NCBI GenBank assembly: GCA_023664265.1
Contig: JAMPFV010000013.1
Location: forward strand, 1 to 59,380
Source of the DNA: Roseburia sp.
Lineage (GTDB): Bacteria > Bacillota > Clostridia > Lachnospirales > Lachnospiraceae
DNA: 59,380 bases
Reading direction: 5' to 3'
How positions within the stretch are numbered: the stretch's first letter is position 1; each line of letters opens with the position of its first letter. Shown here one piece after another: positions 31,774 to 42,297 of the stretch. A program made the translations under genes and the position numbers. Below the pieces are notes generated by a model. It was not told where the DNA came from and ran no database searches. It saw only the letters and a program-made list of their open reading frames with translations.

Positions 31774-33969
31774 CTACTCCACACCGCGCCTGTAGTGTCC
31801 GTTCGTGAAGTCCTTCAGCGGTGCCTCCGGAAGCGGCCCGGTCTGTCCCAATGCCTTTACATAATATCCGATAAGCGCTCTTGTCTCCGCCCCAGTCTCC
31901 GTCGTGAAATCCATCCGCCAGGCGCCGAAGCCCATATCCTTTATCTCCGCAAGCCGTCCGTGCAGCGACAGGGGTACGGTATTATATAATATATTATAGC
32001 AATGGCGGCAATTTTGCAAAACCGGAAATATATTTTTGTATCGGTCCGTCAGCCGATAGATATTCTGTGTCGATGCGGTATTTCTGATACATTTGTCGGT
32101 TGTCCTGCGGATGCAGTTCGCGGAATACATCAGCGGCAGTCTGCCGTAAACCGGCAGCTCCTTCTCCCCGGGCAGCCCCAAATCCGACAGCTCTCTCCGA
32201 TTCAGCTCCACCGGAAGCGTGACGCGGTCCGCAAAACGGCGCAGAAGCGCGGCCGCAGGCCGGTTCCACGCGTAGAGCGTGTAATCCGCCGTTATTTGAC
32301 CTATATAGTCAATATCCGTAAGCCATTGCAGCTCCTCCGGATTTCTGACCAACACCGCATACCGGCAGTGCTCCTCCAAGAGCCTGCGATAAGCGGGAAG
32401 GAGGTGATAAGACCGCTTTCTCAGGATATGCGGCAGCGCAAGCCCGAGTCGTCCCTCCGCCTCTGCCGAAAGCGCGGGCGGCTCCCCGCCTGTCCATAAA
32501 TCGGCGTCAATATATATCCGTTCCAACTCCGGGAAGGATAAGGCCGCGGCAAGCTGCTCCGCCGTCATTACCACAACGTTCAGCGCAGGCCTTTCCGCAT
32601 AATCCGCAGCAGTGCCGGCCTTCTCCGGCATTATGTGTGATGCTCTCTCGTCCGGGATACTGACAGCAACGGCGCTTTCCCGCGTCCGCACATGCCTCTG
32701 CAGGATTTCCCGCTCCAACAGGGCGCAGGCCTGCCGGCGCAGCGCGTTCAGGGTCTTGACCGGCAGAAACGAGGCGTTATCCGTATCGATTTCCATCTCC
32801 TCCACCGCAAAAAAGGTATCGCCCGTCTTCTCAAAACGCGCTCTCAGCTCCGCCGCCTTGAGCGGACGGCTGACAGCCGGGCTGACGGTCTCCCCCTCCG
32901 CCGTGACAACCGCGCCCTCGCAGGAAAGCGAAAGACGCGCGGGTCGGTTCGCCCGGATGGAGGCATGTCCCCGGACCGGTATGGAGGGCGTTTGCGAGAG
33001 ATACTTTTCGCGAATCGTCTCAAAGACCTCCGGAGAGCTTCCGGAGTAGCCCGGCTCCGTTATCGTGACCATTGACCTTCCGTTATGCCGCTCATAATAG
33101 CCGCCGCAAATATCGGTTCGGATGTACAGGCTCCGAAGAAGCGCCTCATCCTGCGGCGCAATCCGATAGGGCTTGCGCGGATCGGCAAGATACGAATCAA
33201 TGTACTTGCGGTATACCGCCGTGACGCCCGCCACATACTCCGGCGCCTTCATTCTGCCTTCTATCTTAAAGGAATCCGCGCCCGCGTCAATCAGCTTGGG
33301 AATCAGCGGGAGCGCGTACATGTCCTTCAGGCTGAGCGGGTACAAGGTTTTCCCATTCTCATCCGTATAGGGAAGTCGGCACGGCCCCGCGCATCTCCCG
33401 CGGTTCCCGCTTCTGCCGCCGATAACGGAGCTGAGCAGGCACTGACCGGAATACGCGTAACACATGGCGCCGTGAATAAAGACTTCTATCTCAAGGCCTG
33501 TCTGCTCTTTTATGTCGCGTATCTCCTCCAGCGAAAGCTCCCTTGCGGGGACAACGCGGCAGACGCCGAGCCTTTTGGCAAATGCCGCGCCGTACACGCC
33601 GGTAATCGTCATCTGCGTGCTCGCGTGAAGCGGCAGCTCCGGAAAGCTTTCCCGCAGCAGCCTTGCCACCCCGAAGTCCTGAACAATCACGCCGTCAAGC
33701 CCCGCCTCATACAACGGGCGGACATAGGGAATCAGCGCGGACAGCTCCTTCTCCTTGACAAGCGTGTTCACCGTGAGATAGATTCGTCTGCCAAACAGAT
33801 GCGCAATCCGCAGTGCTTCCGCCAGCTCCTCTTCCGTAAAGTTGCCTGCATACGCGCGCGCGCCAAACCGCGTGCCACCGAGATATACAGCGTCAGCTCC
33901 CGCGTTTATGGCCGCCTGAAAGCAGGAAAAATCTCCTGCGGGCGCCAATAATTCCACTTTTTTGCTCAT
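31774..33969 (-). CDS. Peptidase U32 family protein (DUF3656-containing)
   Basis: A 731-residue U32-family protein. The N-terminal TIM-barrel-like part opens VELLAPAGDFSCFQAAINAG and includes the U32 signature EVFIHGAMCYAYSGQCLLSS (about residues 160-178) and GGRSGNRGRCAGPCRLPY, whose cysteines bind an Fe-S cluster in RlhA/YhbU relatives. Such proteins act in 23S rRNA hydroxylation (RlhA) or in ubiquinone and tRNA modification (YhbU, TrhP) rather than as proven proteases. The C-terminal half (CRHCYNILYNTVPLSLHG) is like DUF3656. ATG 33969 has TAGGGG upstream. It is between zapA and the FtsW-PBP gene. Confidence 0.88.
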   Translation of the reverse strand: MSKKVELLAPAGDFSCFQAAINAGADAVYLGGTRFGARAYAGNFTEEELAEALRIAHLFGRRIYLTVNTLVKEKELSALIPYVRPLYEAGLDGVIVQDFGVARLLRESFPELPLHASTQMTITGVYGAAFAKRLGVCRVVPARELSLEEIRDIKEQTGLEIEVFIHGAMCYAYSGQCLLSSVIGGRSGNRGRCAGPCRLPYTDENGKTLYPLSLKDMYALPLIPKLIDAGADSFKIEGRMKAPEYVAGVTAVYRKYIDSYLADPRKPYRIAPQDEALLRSLYIRTDICGGYYERHNGRSMVTITEPGYSGSSPEVFETIREKYLSQTPSIPVRGHASIRANRPARLSLSCEGAVVTAEGETVSPAVSRPLKAAELRARFEKTGDTFFAVEEMEIDTDNASFLPVKTLNALRRQACALLEREILQRHVRTRESAVAVSIPDERASHIMPEKAGTAADYAERPALNVVVMTAEQLAAALSFPELERIYIDADLWTGGEPPALSAEAEGRLGLALPHILRKRSYHLLPAYRRLLEEHCRYAVLVRNPEELQWLTDIDYIGQITADYTLYAWNRPAAALLRRFADRVTLPVELNRRELSDLGLPGEKELPVYGRLPLMYSANCIRRTTDKCIRNTASTQNIYRLTDRYKNIFPVLQNCRHCYNILYNTVPLSLHGRLAEIKDMGFGAWRMDFTTETGAETRALIGYYVKALGQTGPLPEAPLKDFTNGHYRRGVE

Positions 33970-33985
33970 AAAACCCCTACCGTAT

Positions 33986-34015
33986 AAAGGGCTGTCACCT
34001 GGCAGTGACAGCCCT
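33986..34015 (-). terminator. Hairpin between zapA and the U32 gene
   Basis: AGGGCTGTCAC / GTGACAGCCCT (33988-33998 and 34005-34015) immediately after the zapA stop, followed on the minus strand by TTTAT. It is likely a partial terminator or attenuator within the operon. Confidence 0.75.
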
Positions 34016-34019
34016 GTCA

Positions 34020-34427
34020 TTACTTTTTATATTCCTTCAGCTCCGTTTCAAGACGGACAATCTGCTTTGCGTTCTCATTCAGCTCGTCCTGCGCTTCCTT
34101 CAGCGACTTGTTCGTATTATCCAGTTTCAACTGTGTCGCTATCAGCTCATGCTTCAAATCATAGAGCTCGTTTTCCTTCGCTTTCAAATCCTGCTCCAAC
34201 AGCTCATTCTGATTCCGAACCTTAAAATAATCATCCGCTATATTGAGCTGCAACAGCATATTCTGTGTGTCCGCAGGCTGGCGTTTAAAGCTGTCCATCT
34301 TGTTGTATTCAATTAATTTATTATTGATATAGGTGGCAACCTTCTGCAGATATTCCGCGCTCTCATTGCCGCTTACCGTCAATACCTTCCCCCCGATAAT
34401 AACCTCTGTATCTGTTTTTGCAGACAT
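34020..34427 (-). CDS. zapA: Cell division protein ZapA
   Basis: A 135-residue FtsZ-associated protein. The N-terminal ZapA globular part is VIIGGKVLTVSGNESAEYLQ followed by KVATYINNKL, and then a long coiled coil (KNELYDLKHELIATQLKLD-type heptads) that drives tetramerisation. It bundles FtsZ filaments at mid-cell. ATG 34427 fits GGGG at 8 nt; earlier codons overlap the ribosome binding site. It is downstream of ruvB in the same direction, and its neighbours FtsW-PBP and U32 form a conserved Lachnospiraceae gene order. Confidence 0.9.
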   Translation of the reverse strand: MSAKTDTEVIIGGKVLTVSGNESAEYLQKVATYINNKLIEYNKMDSFKRQPADTQNMLLQLNIADDYFKVRNQNELLEQDLKAKENELYDLKHELIATQLKLDNTNKSLKEAQDELNENAKQIVRLETELKEYKK

Positions 34428-34492
34428 ACTCATGCCCCTTTCTCCAACCTGTCCGGTCATTCTGTCGTGCGCGTTTACTTGATTATATCAAA

Positions 34493-35491
34493 TCACCCTG
34501 GAAATTCAAGCCCCAAATGACGATAAGTCAGCTCCGTCACCGTCCGTCCGCGCGGCGTCCTGACAATCAGCCCGTTCTTGAGCAGATATGGCTCGTAGAC
34601 GTCCTCAACCGTCCCCCTGTCCTCCCCGATTGCCGCCGCAAGCGTATCCAGACCGACAGGGCCGCCGTCAAACTTCTCAATCATCGTGAGCAGGAGCGTC
34701 CTATCTGTCTGGTCAAGCCCAAGCTTGTCCACATCCAGCATGTCCAGCGCGGTGTTTGCCGCCTCCAAGGTGATTCGCCCGTCATATTTGACCTGCGCAA
34801 AATCCCGCACCCGCTTCAAAATCCGATTGGCAAGCCTCGGCGTCCCGCGGCTCCTGCGCGCAAGCTCCATCGCGCCCTGCTCGTCGATTTCTACCTGTAA
34901 AATTCTCGCGGAATGCCGGATGATCAGCATCAGCTCCTCAAGAGAATAAAACTCCAAATGCTGTACGACGCCAAAGCGGTCTCTGAGCGGCGCGGTGAGC
35001 AATCCTGCCCTCGTCGTCGCGCCGATCAGCGTAAAGTGCGGCAAATCCAGCCGGACGGAGCGTGCCGTCGTCCCCTTGCCGATCATAATGTCGATGGCAA
35101 AGTCCTCCATCGCGGGATAAAGCACCTCCTCGACCTGACGGTTCAGGCGGTGGATCTCGTCAATAAACAGGATATCGCCCTCCTGAAGCCCATTTAAAAT
35201 CGCAGCCATCTCACCGGGCTTCTCAATCGCCGGCCCGCTCGTCACCTTGATATGAACCCCCATCTCATTCGCGATAATCCCCGCAAGCGTCGTCTTGCCA
35301 AGTCCCGGCGGCCCGTAAAAAAGTACATGGTCGAGCGAATCGTTTCGCTGCTTCGCCGCCTCGATATAGATGCTTAAAATATCCTTTATCCTCTTCTGTC
35401 CAATATATTCCTTTAAGCGCTGCGGTCGGAGGCTCCCCTCAAGCTTGACGTCCTCCTCCATAACCTTCGTCTCAATGACTCTGCCGGCCAT
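34493..35491 (-). CDS. ruvB: Holliday junction branch migration ATPase RuvB
   Basis: A 332-residue AAA+ motor of RuvABC. Walker A is [11 protein letters not shown], Walker B with sensor region [16 protein letters not shown], then [18 protein letters not shown] (sensor 1 and arginine finger) and the C-terminal winged helix ([19 protein letters not shown]). The length is standard. It is 45 nt downstream of ruvA in the same operon. The upstream ribosome binding site is weak (AAAGG), suggesting coupling to ruvA. Confidence 0.98.
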   Translation of the reverse strand: MAGRVIETKVMEEDVKLEGSLRPQRLKEYIGQKRIKDILSIYIEAAKQRNDSLDHVLFYGPPGLGKTTLAGIIANEMGVHIKVTSGPAIEKPGEMAAILNGLQEGDILFIDEIHRLNRQVEEVLYPAMEDFAIDIMIGKGTTARSVRLDLPHFTLIGATTRAGLLTAPLRDRFGVVQHLEFYSLEELMLIIRHSARILQVEIDEQGAMELARRSRGTPRLANRILKRVRDFAQVKYDGRITLEAANTALDMLDVDKLGLDQTDRTLLLTMIEKFDGGPVGLDTLAAAIGEDRGTVEDVYEPYLLKNGLIVRTPRGRTVTELTYRHLGLEFPG

Positions 35492-35536
35492 ATTCCAACC
35501 ATGCCTTTCTGATAACGCAATTTTCTGATACAGGCG

Positions 35537-36136
35537 TTATCCCAACGCCTTCAGCGCGCGCTTCAATATCTCGCCGGAGTCCATTTCCTCCGTCACCTGT
35601 ACCTGTCTGACCGCCCGCAGCGCCTCCGCGGGCGCATACCCCAGTGCCACAAGCGCCTCGATGGCCTCATTCTTGGCAGTTGTATTCTCCATGGCGCCGA
35701 TTACGGCTGCCTCCGCGTCAAAGCCCGCCGGCTGCAGACTGATTTTATCCTTTAAATCCAGAATAATGCGCTCCGCTGACTTGGCGCCGATTCCCGGGGC
35801 CTTCGCGATAGCCTTCGCATCTCCGGACAGAATGGCAAGCCGCAAGTCATCCGCGCTCATCACCGACAAAATCCCCAGCGCGCCCTTGGGACCGATACCG
35901 TTGACAGTGATAAGCCTTTTGTAGATTTCCAAGTCGTCCTTCGACAGAAAACCGAACAGGAGAAACGCATCCTCTCTCACACTGGTATAGGTATAAATCT
36001 TGACGGTCGCGCCGATTCCGGGCAGACGCTGTACGACGCTCAGAGGCACCCTGATATTGTACCCGATATTGTTACATTCCAAGACGATATTGTCCTCCGC
36101 GATATCGACAAGCTCTCCCTTAATATAGGCATACAT
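35537..36136 (-). CDS. ruvA: Holliday junction DNA helicase subunit RuvA
   Basis: A 199-residue RuvA that binds four-way junctions and loads RuvB. The N-terminal OB domain starts MYAYIKGELVDIAEDNIVLE; tandem helix-hairpin-helix motifs are LITVNGIGPKGALGIL and IAKAPGIGAKSAERIILDL; the C-terminal domain III, which contacts RuvB, is ALVALGYAPAEALRAVRQV. AGGGAGG precedes the ATG. It is first gene of the ruvA-ruvB-zapA-U32-FtsW/PBP series. Confidence 0.98.
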   Translation of the reverse strand: MYAYIKGELVDIAEDNIVLECNNIGYNIRVPLSVVQRLPGIGATVKIYTYTSVREDAFLLFGFLSKDDLEIYKRLITVNGIGPKGALGILSVMSADDLRLAILSGDAKAIAKAPGIGAKSAERIILDLKDKISLQPAGFDAEAAVIGAMENTTAKNEAIEALVALGYAPAEALRAVRQVQVTEEMDSGEILKRALKALG

Positions 36137-36220
36137 TTATGTGCGTCCTCCCTTTTTAATCAGTGCTTCCTTAGTATAACATATCACTGCCGATAACTGC
36201 AATCAAACTTCATCAATTCC

Positions 36221-36964
36221 TTATCGAATCGCCTCTGTTATATAGTCCACTGCAAGCTGCCGCTGCTCTTCTGCGCTGATTCGGGGCGTGCCGTCTCCCT
36301 CCTGTGCCCCATAGCTGCCAAACTGCGCGTGACAGCCGCCCTCTATGACGTATTCCCGCGTATCCGCCGGAAGATTGACGCGGTTTCCCCGGTATTTTTC
36401 CATATTGAGAACCATATCCTCTGTCCCATAAAGGGAGACCACCCGCAGGCCGGCCCCGCTCAAGTCCGCTGTGGAATAGGCAGCCAGCAAAATCAGCCCC
36501 GAATATTCCGAGGCGTGCTTTGCAGCGTAGCTTGCCGCCATGGAGCCGCCAAGAGAGTGTCCGCCGATATACCAGACCTCAAGCTCCGGAAACTGCTCTC
36601 GGATTCCGTCGGCGGCATTGATATCCAAGACCGCCAGATTGCACGGCATTTTGACCAGTACACACAGGATCCCCTCCTGCGCCAAATCGTGCAGCAGCGG
36701 TGCATACGCGGTATATTCCACCTTCCCGCCCGGGTAAAATATCAGCCCCGCCGCCGGCTTTGCAGGCACAAAGGCCATCGTGCCGGAATCAAGCTGCTCG
36801 ACTGTCACGGTCTCATCCGTTTCCAGCGCTTGCGCTGCCGCCGCGTCTGCGTGGTAATAGTCGCTGACATAAATGCCAAAGGCAATCAGTCCCACGGCCA
36901 AAATACACAGGACCGCAAGGAGTATGCGCCTTAAAATTTTGTGGTTCGCATTTTTTGATTTCAT
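36221..36964 (-). CDS. Membrane-anchored alpha/beta hydrolase
   Basis: A 247-residue serine hydrolase. One N-terminal hydrophobic helix (RRILLAVLCILAVGLIAFGI) probably anchors it outside the membrane. The fold shows LIFYPGGKVEYTAYAPLLHD (oxyanion region), the nucleophile elbow GGHSLGGSMAAS, an acid in YGTEDMVLN and a late histidine in EGGCHAQFGSYG, so the triad is complete. The substrate is unknown. ATG 36964 has GGGGG about 6 nt upstream. It follows the double flavodoxin-like gene and precedes ruvA without overlap. Confidence 0.85.
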   Translation of the reverse strand: MKSKNANHKILRRILLAVLCILAVGLIAFGIYVSDYYHADAAAAQALETDETVTVEQLDSGTMAFVPAKPAAGLIFYPGGKVEYTAYAPLLHDLAQEGILCVLVKMPCNLAVLDINAADGIREQFPELEVWYIGGHSLGGSMAASYAAKHASEYSGLILLAAYSTADLSGAGLRVVSLYGTEDMVLNMEKYRGNRVNLPADTREYVIEGGCHAQFGSYGAQEGDGTPRISAEEQRQLAVDYITEAIR

Positions 36965-37002
36965 GCTATCCCCCATTTCTGCGCTGTTTTACCGGCTCAG
37001 CT

Positions 37003-37044
37003 TTGCTGAGACTATGCGCAGATTGAAAATTTTAATTTTCAATC
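37003..37044. repeat. Paired palindromes after the flavodoxin-like gene
   Basis: A near-perfect palindrome GATTGAAAATTTTAATTTTC.. (37021-37044) contains the stop codon of the flavodoxin-like gene. A small stem CTCAGC-TTTG-CTGAG-type lies beside it. It may end transcription of the minus-strand gene. Confidence 0.5.
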
Positions 37045-38384
37045 TTTCCAGCGTCCCTCAAAACCTTACGGTACGGCGCAAGCATCCCCTCGGTCATCTT
37101 ATTCCCCATTTTCTTCTGAACAGCGGGCACGGAAAGCAGTCCGCCCACCAGATACATTTTCAGGATCGTGCCGGGATGCTTCTGCGGGAAATCATACTGC
37201 CCGTGCGCCTTGAAGAAGCGATGATCCGCCTTCATCATCCCCTGCATTTGGAAAATCAAATCGCGGAAAATCTTCATGCCGCCGACGCCGTAGAAATTCT
37301 GCGGCTGTGTGTAATGATGCCGCAGCGCATACGCCAGCGTGTCCGCCATACGGTCAATAGCCGCATCCGGATTCGTCTCATCTGTGGCAACCCCCGCAAG
37401 GAAATTCCCGCCAACCGCGCTTCGCGCCTCGAGAACCATCCTAAGGTTTTCCTCACGGCTGTAAGCGCCGCTGACCAGATACCCGACAGGGCTTCCCATA
37501 GTGACGGTGCGATGCCCGTTGCAGAACTGACGGTCGTCGTATTTCTTAAAGATTGCGCCCATGGAGTGATCCTTGATGGAAAAAGCGTACACGACCGCGT
37601 CCGCGCACTGAATCTCATTGCGCAGAAATTCGTCAAACCCGTCCTTGTAGATGCACTTGCCCGCCGGCGCACAGTGAAAGCAACTGATACAGCCTCCTTG
37701 GAACGGATATTCCCGAATATTCACCACCTCGCTGTGAACAGGCAGGACAAGCCGGAAGCGCGTGATCATGCGGCGAAGCTGTGTATCCTCCGCGGGGGCG
37801 TCCGTGACAATCACAACCTTGCCGTCCTTCTTCCTACTCGAGGTCTCCGGAATGTGCACGGGCACAGACTCACAGGCCGCGGCCAGCGCGGGGAGCGGCT
37901 CATAGTGATTCTGCTTCACACACCATAAGACATAGCGGAAGAACGCGGCCGCCTCCTTTCTGCCCTGCGGCTTTAAGAGATCCTCCATATCCGCGGACAG
38001 CCCCTTTACAAACTTCATGCGCATATCCTGACAGTTTTCCTGAATATAGCGGTGCGCCGTGACGTCATAAAAATGCTTCGAGGTGGTAAGCTGCGTCGCA
38101 TACTTCCCCGAAAGATTGAGTCCGGACTGCTTTACCAGCTCCATAAACCGATGAAGCTGGCTGGGTGCGAGAAACGTATACACAGGATAGGCGAACAGGA
38201 TAAGCTGCGCCCGCTCCAAGGCTTCCCTTGCAGGCGCAAAGTCCTTCTCCAACGCCCGAATGCGCTGTCCCGCGTGCAGGAACTCAAACGTATGCTTGGG
38301 AAACCGCTTTTGCAGATACAAAACCGTCTGCAGGGTGATGCTCGCCTCCCCCTTGGGGCTGCCATTGACAACTAAAATATTCAT
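37032..38384 (-). CDS. Double NADPH-dependent FMN reductase-like protein
   Basis: A 450-residue protein with two flavodoxin-like halves. The first (MNILVVNGSPKGEASITLQT, then LILFAYPVYTFLAPSQLHRF) is a typical NAD(P)H:FMN oxidoreductase fold. The second (VVIVTDAPAEDTQLRRM, then FQGGCISCFHCAPAGKCIYK, then ADAVVYAFSIKDHSMGAIFK) resembles iron-sulfur flavoproteins, with a C-x-x-C-x-x-C-x5-C-like cluster. It probably carries FMN and perhaps a cluster, moving electrons to an unknown acceptor. Fusing two such units in one chain is unusual. AAAGGAG lies about 10 nt before ATG 38384. It is separated from ilvC by a terminator. Confidence 0.75.
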   Translation of the reverse strand: MNILVVNGSPKGEASITLQTVLYLQKRFPKHTFEFLHAGQRIRALEKDFAPAREALERAQLILFAYPVYTFLAPSQLHRFMELVKQSGLNLSGKYATQLTTSKHFYDVTAHRYIQENCQDMRMKFVKGLSADMEDLLKPQGRKEAAAFFRYVLWCVKQNHYEPLPALAAACESVPVHIPETSSRKKDGKVVIVTDAPAEDTQLRRMITRFRLVLPVHSEVVNIREYPFQGGCISCFHCAPAGKCIYKDGFDEFLRNEIQCADAVVYAFSIKDHSMGAIFKKYDDRQFCNGHRTVTMGSPVGYLVSGAYSREENLRMVLEARSAVGGNFLAGVATDETNPDAAIDRMADTLAYALRHHYTQPQNFYGVGGMKIFRDLIFQMQGMMKADHRFFKAHGQYDFPQKHPGTILKMYLVGGLLSVPAVQKKMGNKMTEGMLAPYRKVLRDAGKIEN

Positions 38385-38411
38385 AGCAGATATTCTCCTT
38401 TCCAATTCAAC

Positions 38412-38452
38412 CAAAAGGGAGGAAACAAAACATGCGCTTCGCCTTCCTCCCT
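38412..38452 (-). terminator. Terminator of the ilv operon
   Basis: AGGGAGGAA (38416-38424) pairs with TTCCTCCCT (38444-38452). On the minus strand it lies 40 nt past the ilvC stop and is followed by TTTTGG. Confidence 0.7.
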
Positions 38453-38491
38453 CTCATACCTATAAATATTTTTACAAAATGTGCTCGGACA

Positions 38492-39529
<1,038 letters not shown>

Positions 39530-39584
39530 CTAGAAATAAAATAAATTTATATTTTATGTAACAGTGCATAAATATCATGGTTCG

Positions 39585-40085
39585 TCACTCAAGATAAATG
39601 ACATTCTCGGTGCCGCGCTCCAGACCGGAAATGCCCGTCCGCGCAATCTCAAGGATCTCATAATCCTGAAGCAACGCGATAAACGCCTCGATTTTGGACT
39701 GGTTTCCCGTCAGCTCCACAATCAGGCTGTCAATGTTGACATCTATAATCTTCGCCCTGAAAATATCCGCGACCGCGATAACGGACTGGCGCTTCTCCGG
39801 CGTGGACCGCACCTTGATCAGGCAAAGCTCCCTGTATACGCTGTTGTCCGGCTTCAGCTCATGGATGTCCCTGACATCCACCAGCTTCGCGACCTGCTTC
39901 TCAATCTGGTCGAGGATTTCCTCCTCGCCCGAAGTCACGATGATAATGCGTGTAAACCGCGGATCCGCCGTCACGCCCGCCGTAATGCTCTCGATGTTAT
40001 AACCGCGCCTTGAGAAAAGTCCCGATATACGGCTCAAAACGCCTGCATTATTGTCAACCAGAAGCTGAAAAACTCTCTTCTGCAT
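39585..40085 (-). CDS. ilvN: Acetolactate synthase small subunit, paralogue 1
   Basis: A 166-residue regulatory subunit. The ACT domain is RVFQLLVDNNAGVLSRISGL followed by FSRRGYNIESITAG, the valine-sensing face, and it ends with the usual C-terminal domain (EILEIARTGISGLERG). It tunes IlvB by feedback from branched-chain amino acids. ATG 40085 is chosen because AAGGAG lies 8 nt upstream; the frame extends 16 codons further without signals. It lies 56 nt after the second small-subunit gene. Its sequence is close to the IlvH consensus. Confidence 0.93.
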   Translation of the reverse strand: MQKRVFQLLVDNNAGVLSRISGLFSRRGYNIESITAGVTADPRFTRIIIVTSGEEEILDQIEKQVAKLVDVRDIHELKPDNSVYRELCLIKVRSTPEKRQSVIAVADIFRAKIIDVNIDSLIVELTGNQSKIEAFIALLQDYEILEIARTGISGLERGTENVIYLE

Positions 40086-40141
40086 AAATATACACTCCTT
40101 CCGGTATTTCGTACACGATTTCAATTTTAGCAACTATCCGG

Positions 40142-40624
40142 TTAATTGTCAACACATTTAGGCAAAGCCAGTGTGCCGGTTCTCGCCACCTCCACAATGC
40201 TTATGGACTTGAGCATATCCAGCATAACCTTGATGCGCTCCGGCAGATCACAGATTTGAATCATCATCATCGTATTGGACATATCGACGATATCCGCCTT
40301 CATAATCTCGCAGATTTCCATAATATCGCGCCGCGTGCCGCGGTTGTATTTCACCTTGATCAGCATCAGCTCTCTGCTGATGCTGTCCTTCTCCTCAAAG
40401 GTCTTGACCTTGATAACATCAATCTTCTTATTCAACTGCTTCTCAATCTGCTCGATGGTCCGCTGATTGCCGGAGCTGACGATTGTCATACAGGAAATCT
40501 CCGGGTCCTCCGTCTCACCGACCGCCAGACTGTCGATATTGAAGCATCTTCTCGAGAACAGGCCCGACACCTTGCAAAGTACGCCGGCTCTGTTTTCTAC
40601 GGATACGGAATATATTCTTTTCAT
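40142..40624 (-). CDS. Acetolactate synthase small subunit, diverged paralogue 2
   Basis: A 160-residue ACT-domain protein homologous to the neighbouring ilvN product (KRIYSVSVENRAGVLCKVSG, then FSRRCFNIDSLAVGETEDPE). It differs at ligand-facing positions and has a shorter, different tail (ARTGTLALPKCVDN). It sits directly after ilvB (15-nt gap) with AAGGAGG upstream, so it is translated from the same mRNA. Two distinct regulatory subunits could form alternative or mixed holoenzymes with different amino-acid sensitivity. This is inference; one could instead be a relic. Confidence 0.88.
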   Translation of the reverse strand: MKRIYSVSVENRAGVLCKVSGLFSRRCFNIDSLAVGETEDPEISCMTIVSSGNQRTIEQIEKQLNKKIDVIKVKTFEEKDSISRELMLIKVKYNRGTRRDIMEICEIMKADIVDMSNTMMMIQICDLPERIKVMLDMLKSISIVEVARTGTLALPKCVDN

Positions 40625-40639
40625 GGAAACGAAACCTCC

Positions 40640-42259
40640 TTACTTTACCAAATCCATCGGGTCTACAAGACATTCCATCAGCATCGTGTTGTCCTCACAC
40701 AGGAACTGCTCAATCTTCTCCGATGCGTGCGACATGTTCTCCACCCGAATAAACGGAATGCCATATGCCGCCGCAAGCTTCTCCAAATCCGGCGTTCCCG
40801 CCTTGATGTCAACGACAGAATAACGGTCCTTATAATTATAGTGCTGGAATTCCCGCACCATCCCGAGATAGTTGTTCTTCATCACGATAATCTTTACCGG
40901 AATCTTATGCTGCATAATGGTTGCAAGCTCCATCATGGACATCTGGAAGGAGCCGTCCCCGCACACGGCGACGACCTGTTTCTCCATGCAGCCGCGCTTG
41001 GCCCCCATCGCTGCGGGAATGGAGTACCCCATCGTCCCCATGCCGCCTGTTGTCAGGAAGCGTCCCTTCCTGACAACATGGTAATTGCAGGACCAAATCT
41101 GGTTCTGTCCGACGTCAGCCACGTACACGGCGTCCTCCTTCATCGCATGGGACAGCATTGTGATAAACGCCGCGGGATCCACATACTGCGGATTGGGCTT
41201 GCGCTTTACCACCATCGTCTCCCGATACGCCTCGAGCGTCTTGATCCAAGCCTCGTGTTCGCACTCAATCTCCTGCTTGGAGAAATCGTCAAATATATGC
41301 TTGGCGTCCCCGACAAGCGGAATGGACGGCCCGACATTCTTTCCAATCTCGGCAGGATCCACATCGATATGTACCAAAATCTTGTTGGTCGTAATCAGAT
41401 CCGGCTGGCTGATGGCCCTGTCCGCCACCCGCGCGCCGACCATAATGAGGAAATCCGACTCGTTCATCGCGCGGTTCGCGTACGCCTTGCCGTTGTTTCC
41501 GACCATCCCGAAGTACATCGGATCCTCCGTCTGCATCACCCCATTTCCCATCATGGTCGTAACCACCGGAATCCGATATTTGTGCGCAAAATGGCGAAGC
41601 TCCTCCACCGCGTCGCTCAGATGCACGCCGCCGCCTGCGCAGATAATCGGCCTCTTCGCCTTCTCCAGCTCCTTAATGACCTTCTTAATCTGTACGGCAT
41701 GTCCCTTGATCGTGGGCTTATACGCGCGGATATTGACCTCCTCCGGATATTTATAGTTCTTTATCGCCGCGTTCTGAATATCAATCGGAACGTCAATCAG
41801 AACAGGCCCTTTCCGTCCGGAATTGGCAATATAAAACGCCTCCTTGAACACGCGCGGAATATCCTCCACGTTCTTGATAAGGTAGCTGTACTTTACAAAG
41901 GACTCCACCGCGCCGGTAATGTCGGCCTCCTGGAACACATCGCTTCCCAGAAGCTCGCTGTTTACCTGGCCTGAAATGCATATCATGGGGATACTGTCTG
42001 CAAATGCCGTGGCAATTCCGGTAATGAGATTTGTCGCCCCCGGGCCGCTTGTGACAGCGCACACCCCGACCTTGCCGGTGACTCGGGCTTCCCCGCTCGC
42101 CGCGTGTGCGGCATTCTGCTCTGTTCTTACTAAAATTGTCTGAATGTCGGAATCGAGAATGCTGTTGTAAAAGGGGCAGATTGCCACGCCCGGGTACCCG
42201 TACACGGTCGTTACACCCTCATTTTCCAGACACTTCACCATTGCGTCAGCACCGTTCAT
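40640..42259 (-). CDS. ilvB: Acetolactate synthase large (catalytic) subunit
   Basis: A 539-residue ThDP- and FAD-dependent enzyme that condenses pyruvate to acetolactate. The N-terminal part shows MNGADAMVKCLENEGVTTVY and the catalytic Glu in RTEQNAAHAASGEAR. The ThDP-binding motif is GDGSFQMSMMELATIMQH followed by N (G-D-G-x-x-N style) at about residue 425. It is slightly shorter than E. coli IlvI (574). ATG 42259 fits GGAG at 9 nt. It is first gene of the operon, with a promoter only about 40 nt upstream, so there is no room for a long leader such as a T-box. Confidence 0.95.
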   Translation of the reverse strand: MNGADAMVKCLENEGVTTVYGYPGVAICPFYNSILDSDIQTILVRTEQNAAHAASGEARVTGKVGVCAVTSGPGATNLITGIATAFADSIPMICISGQVNSELLGSDVFQEADITGAVESFVKYSYLIKNVEDIPRVFKEAFYIANSGRKGPVLIDVPIDIQNAAIKNYKYPEEVNIRAYKPTIKGHAVQIKKVIKELEKAKRPIICAGGGVHLSDAVEELRHFAHKYRIPVVTTMMGNGVMQTEDPMYFGMVGNNGKAYANRAMNESDFLIMVGARVADRAISQPDLITTNKILVHIDVDPAEIGKNVGPSIPLVGDAKHIFDDFSKQEIECEHEAWIKTLEAYRETMVVKRKPNPQYVDPAAFITMLSHAMKEDAVYVADVGQNQIWSCNYHVVRKGRFLTTGGMGTMGYSIPAAMGAKRGCMEKQVVAVCGDGSFQMSMMELATIMQHKIPVKIIVMKNNYLGMVREFQHYNYKDRYSVVDIKAGTPDLEKLAAAYGIPFIRVENMSHASEKIEQFLCEDNTMLMECLVDPMDLVK

Positions 42260-42297
42260 ACTGTTCACTCCAATCTGTTTAAAATAAAACTTCTATC

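Noticed and set aside
40256..41974. A 572-codon plus-strand open frame opposite ilvB and an ilvN
   Set aside because: It is a shadow of the acetolactate synthase genes, with low-complexity His/Leu/Arg-rich translation and no ribosome binding site.
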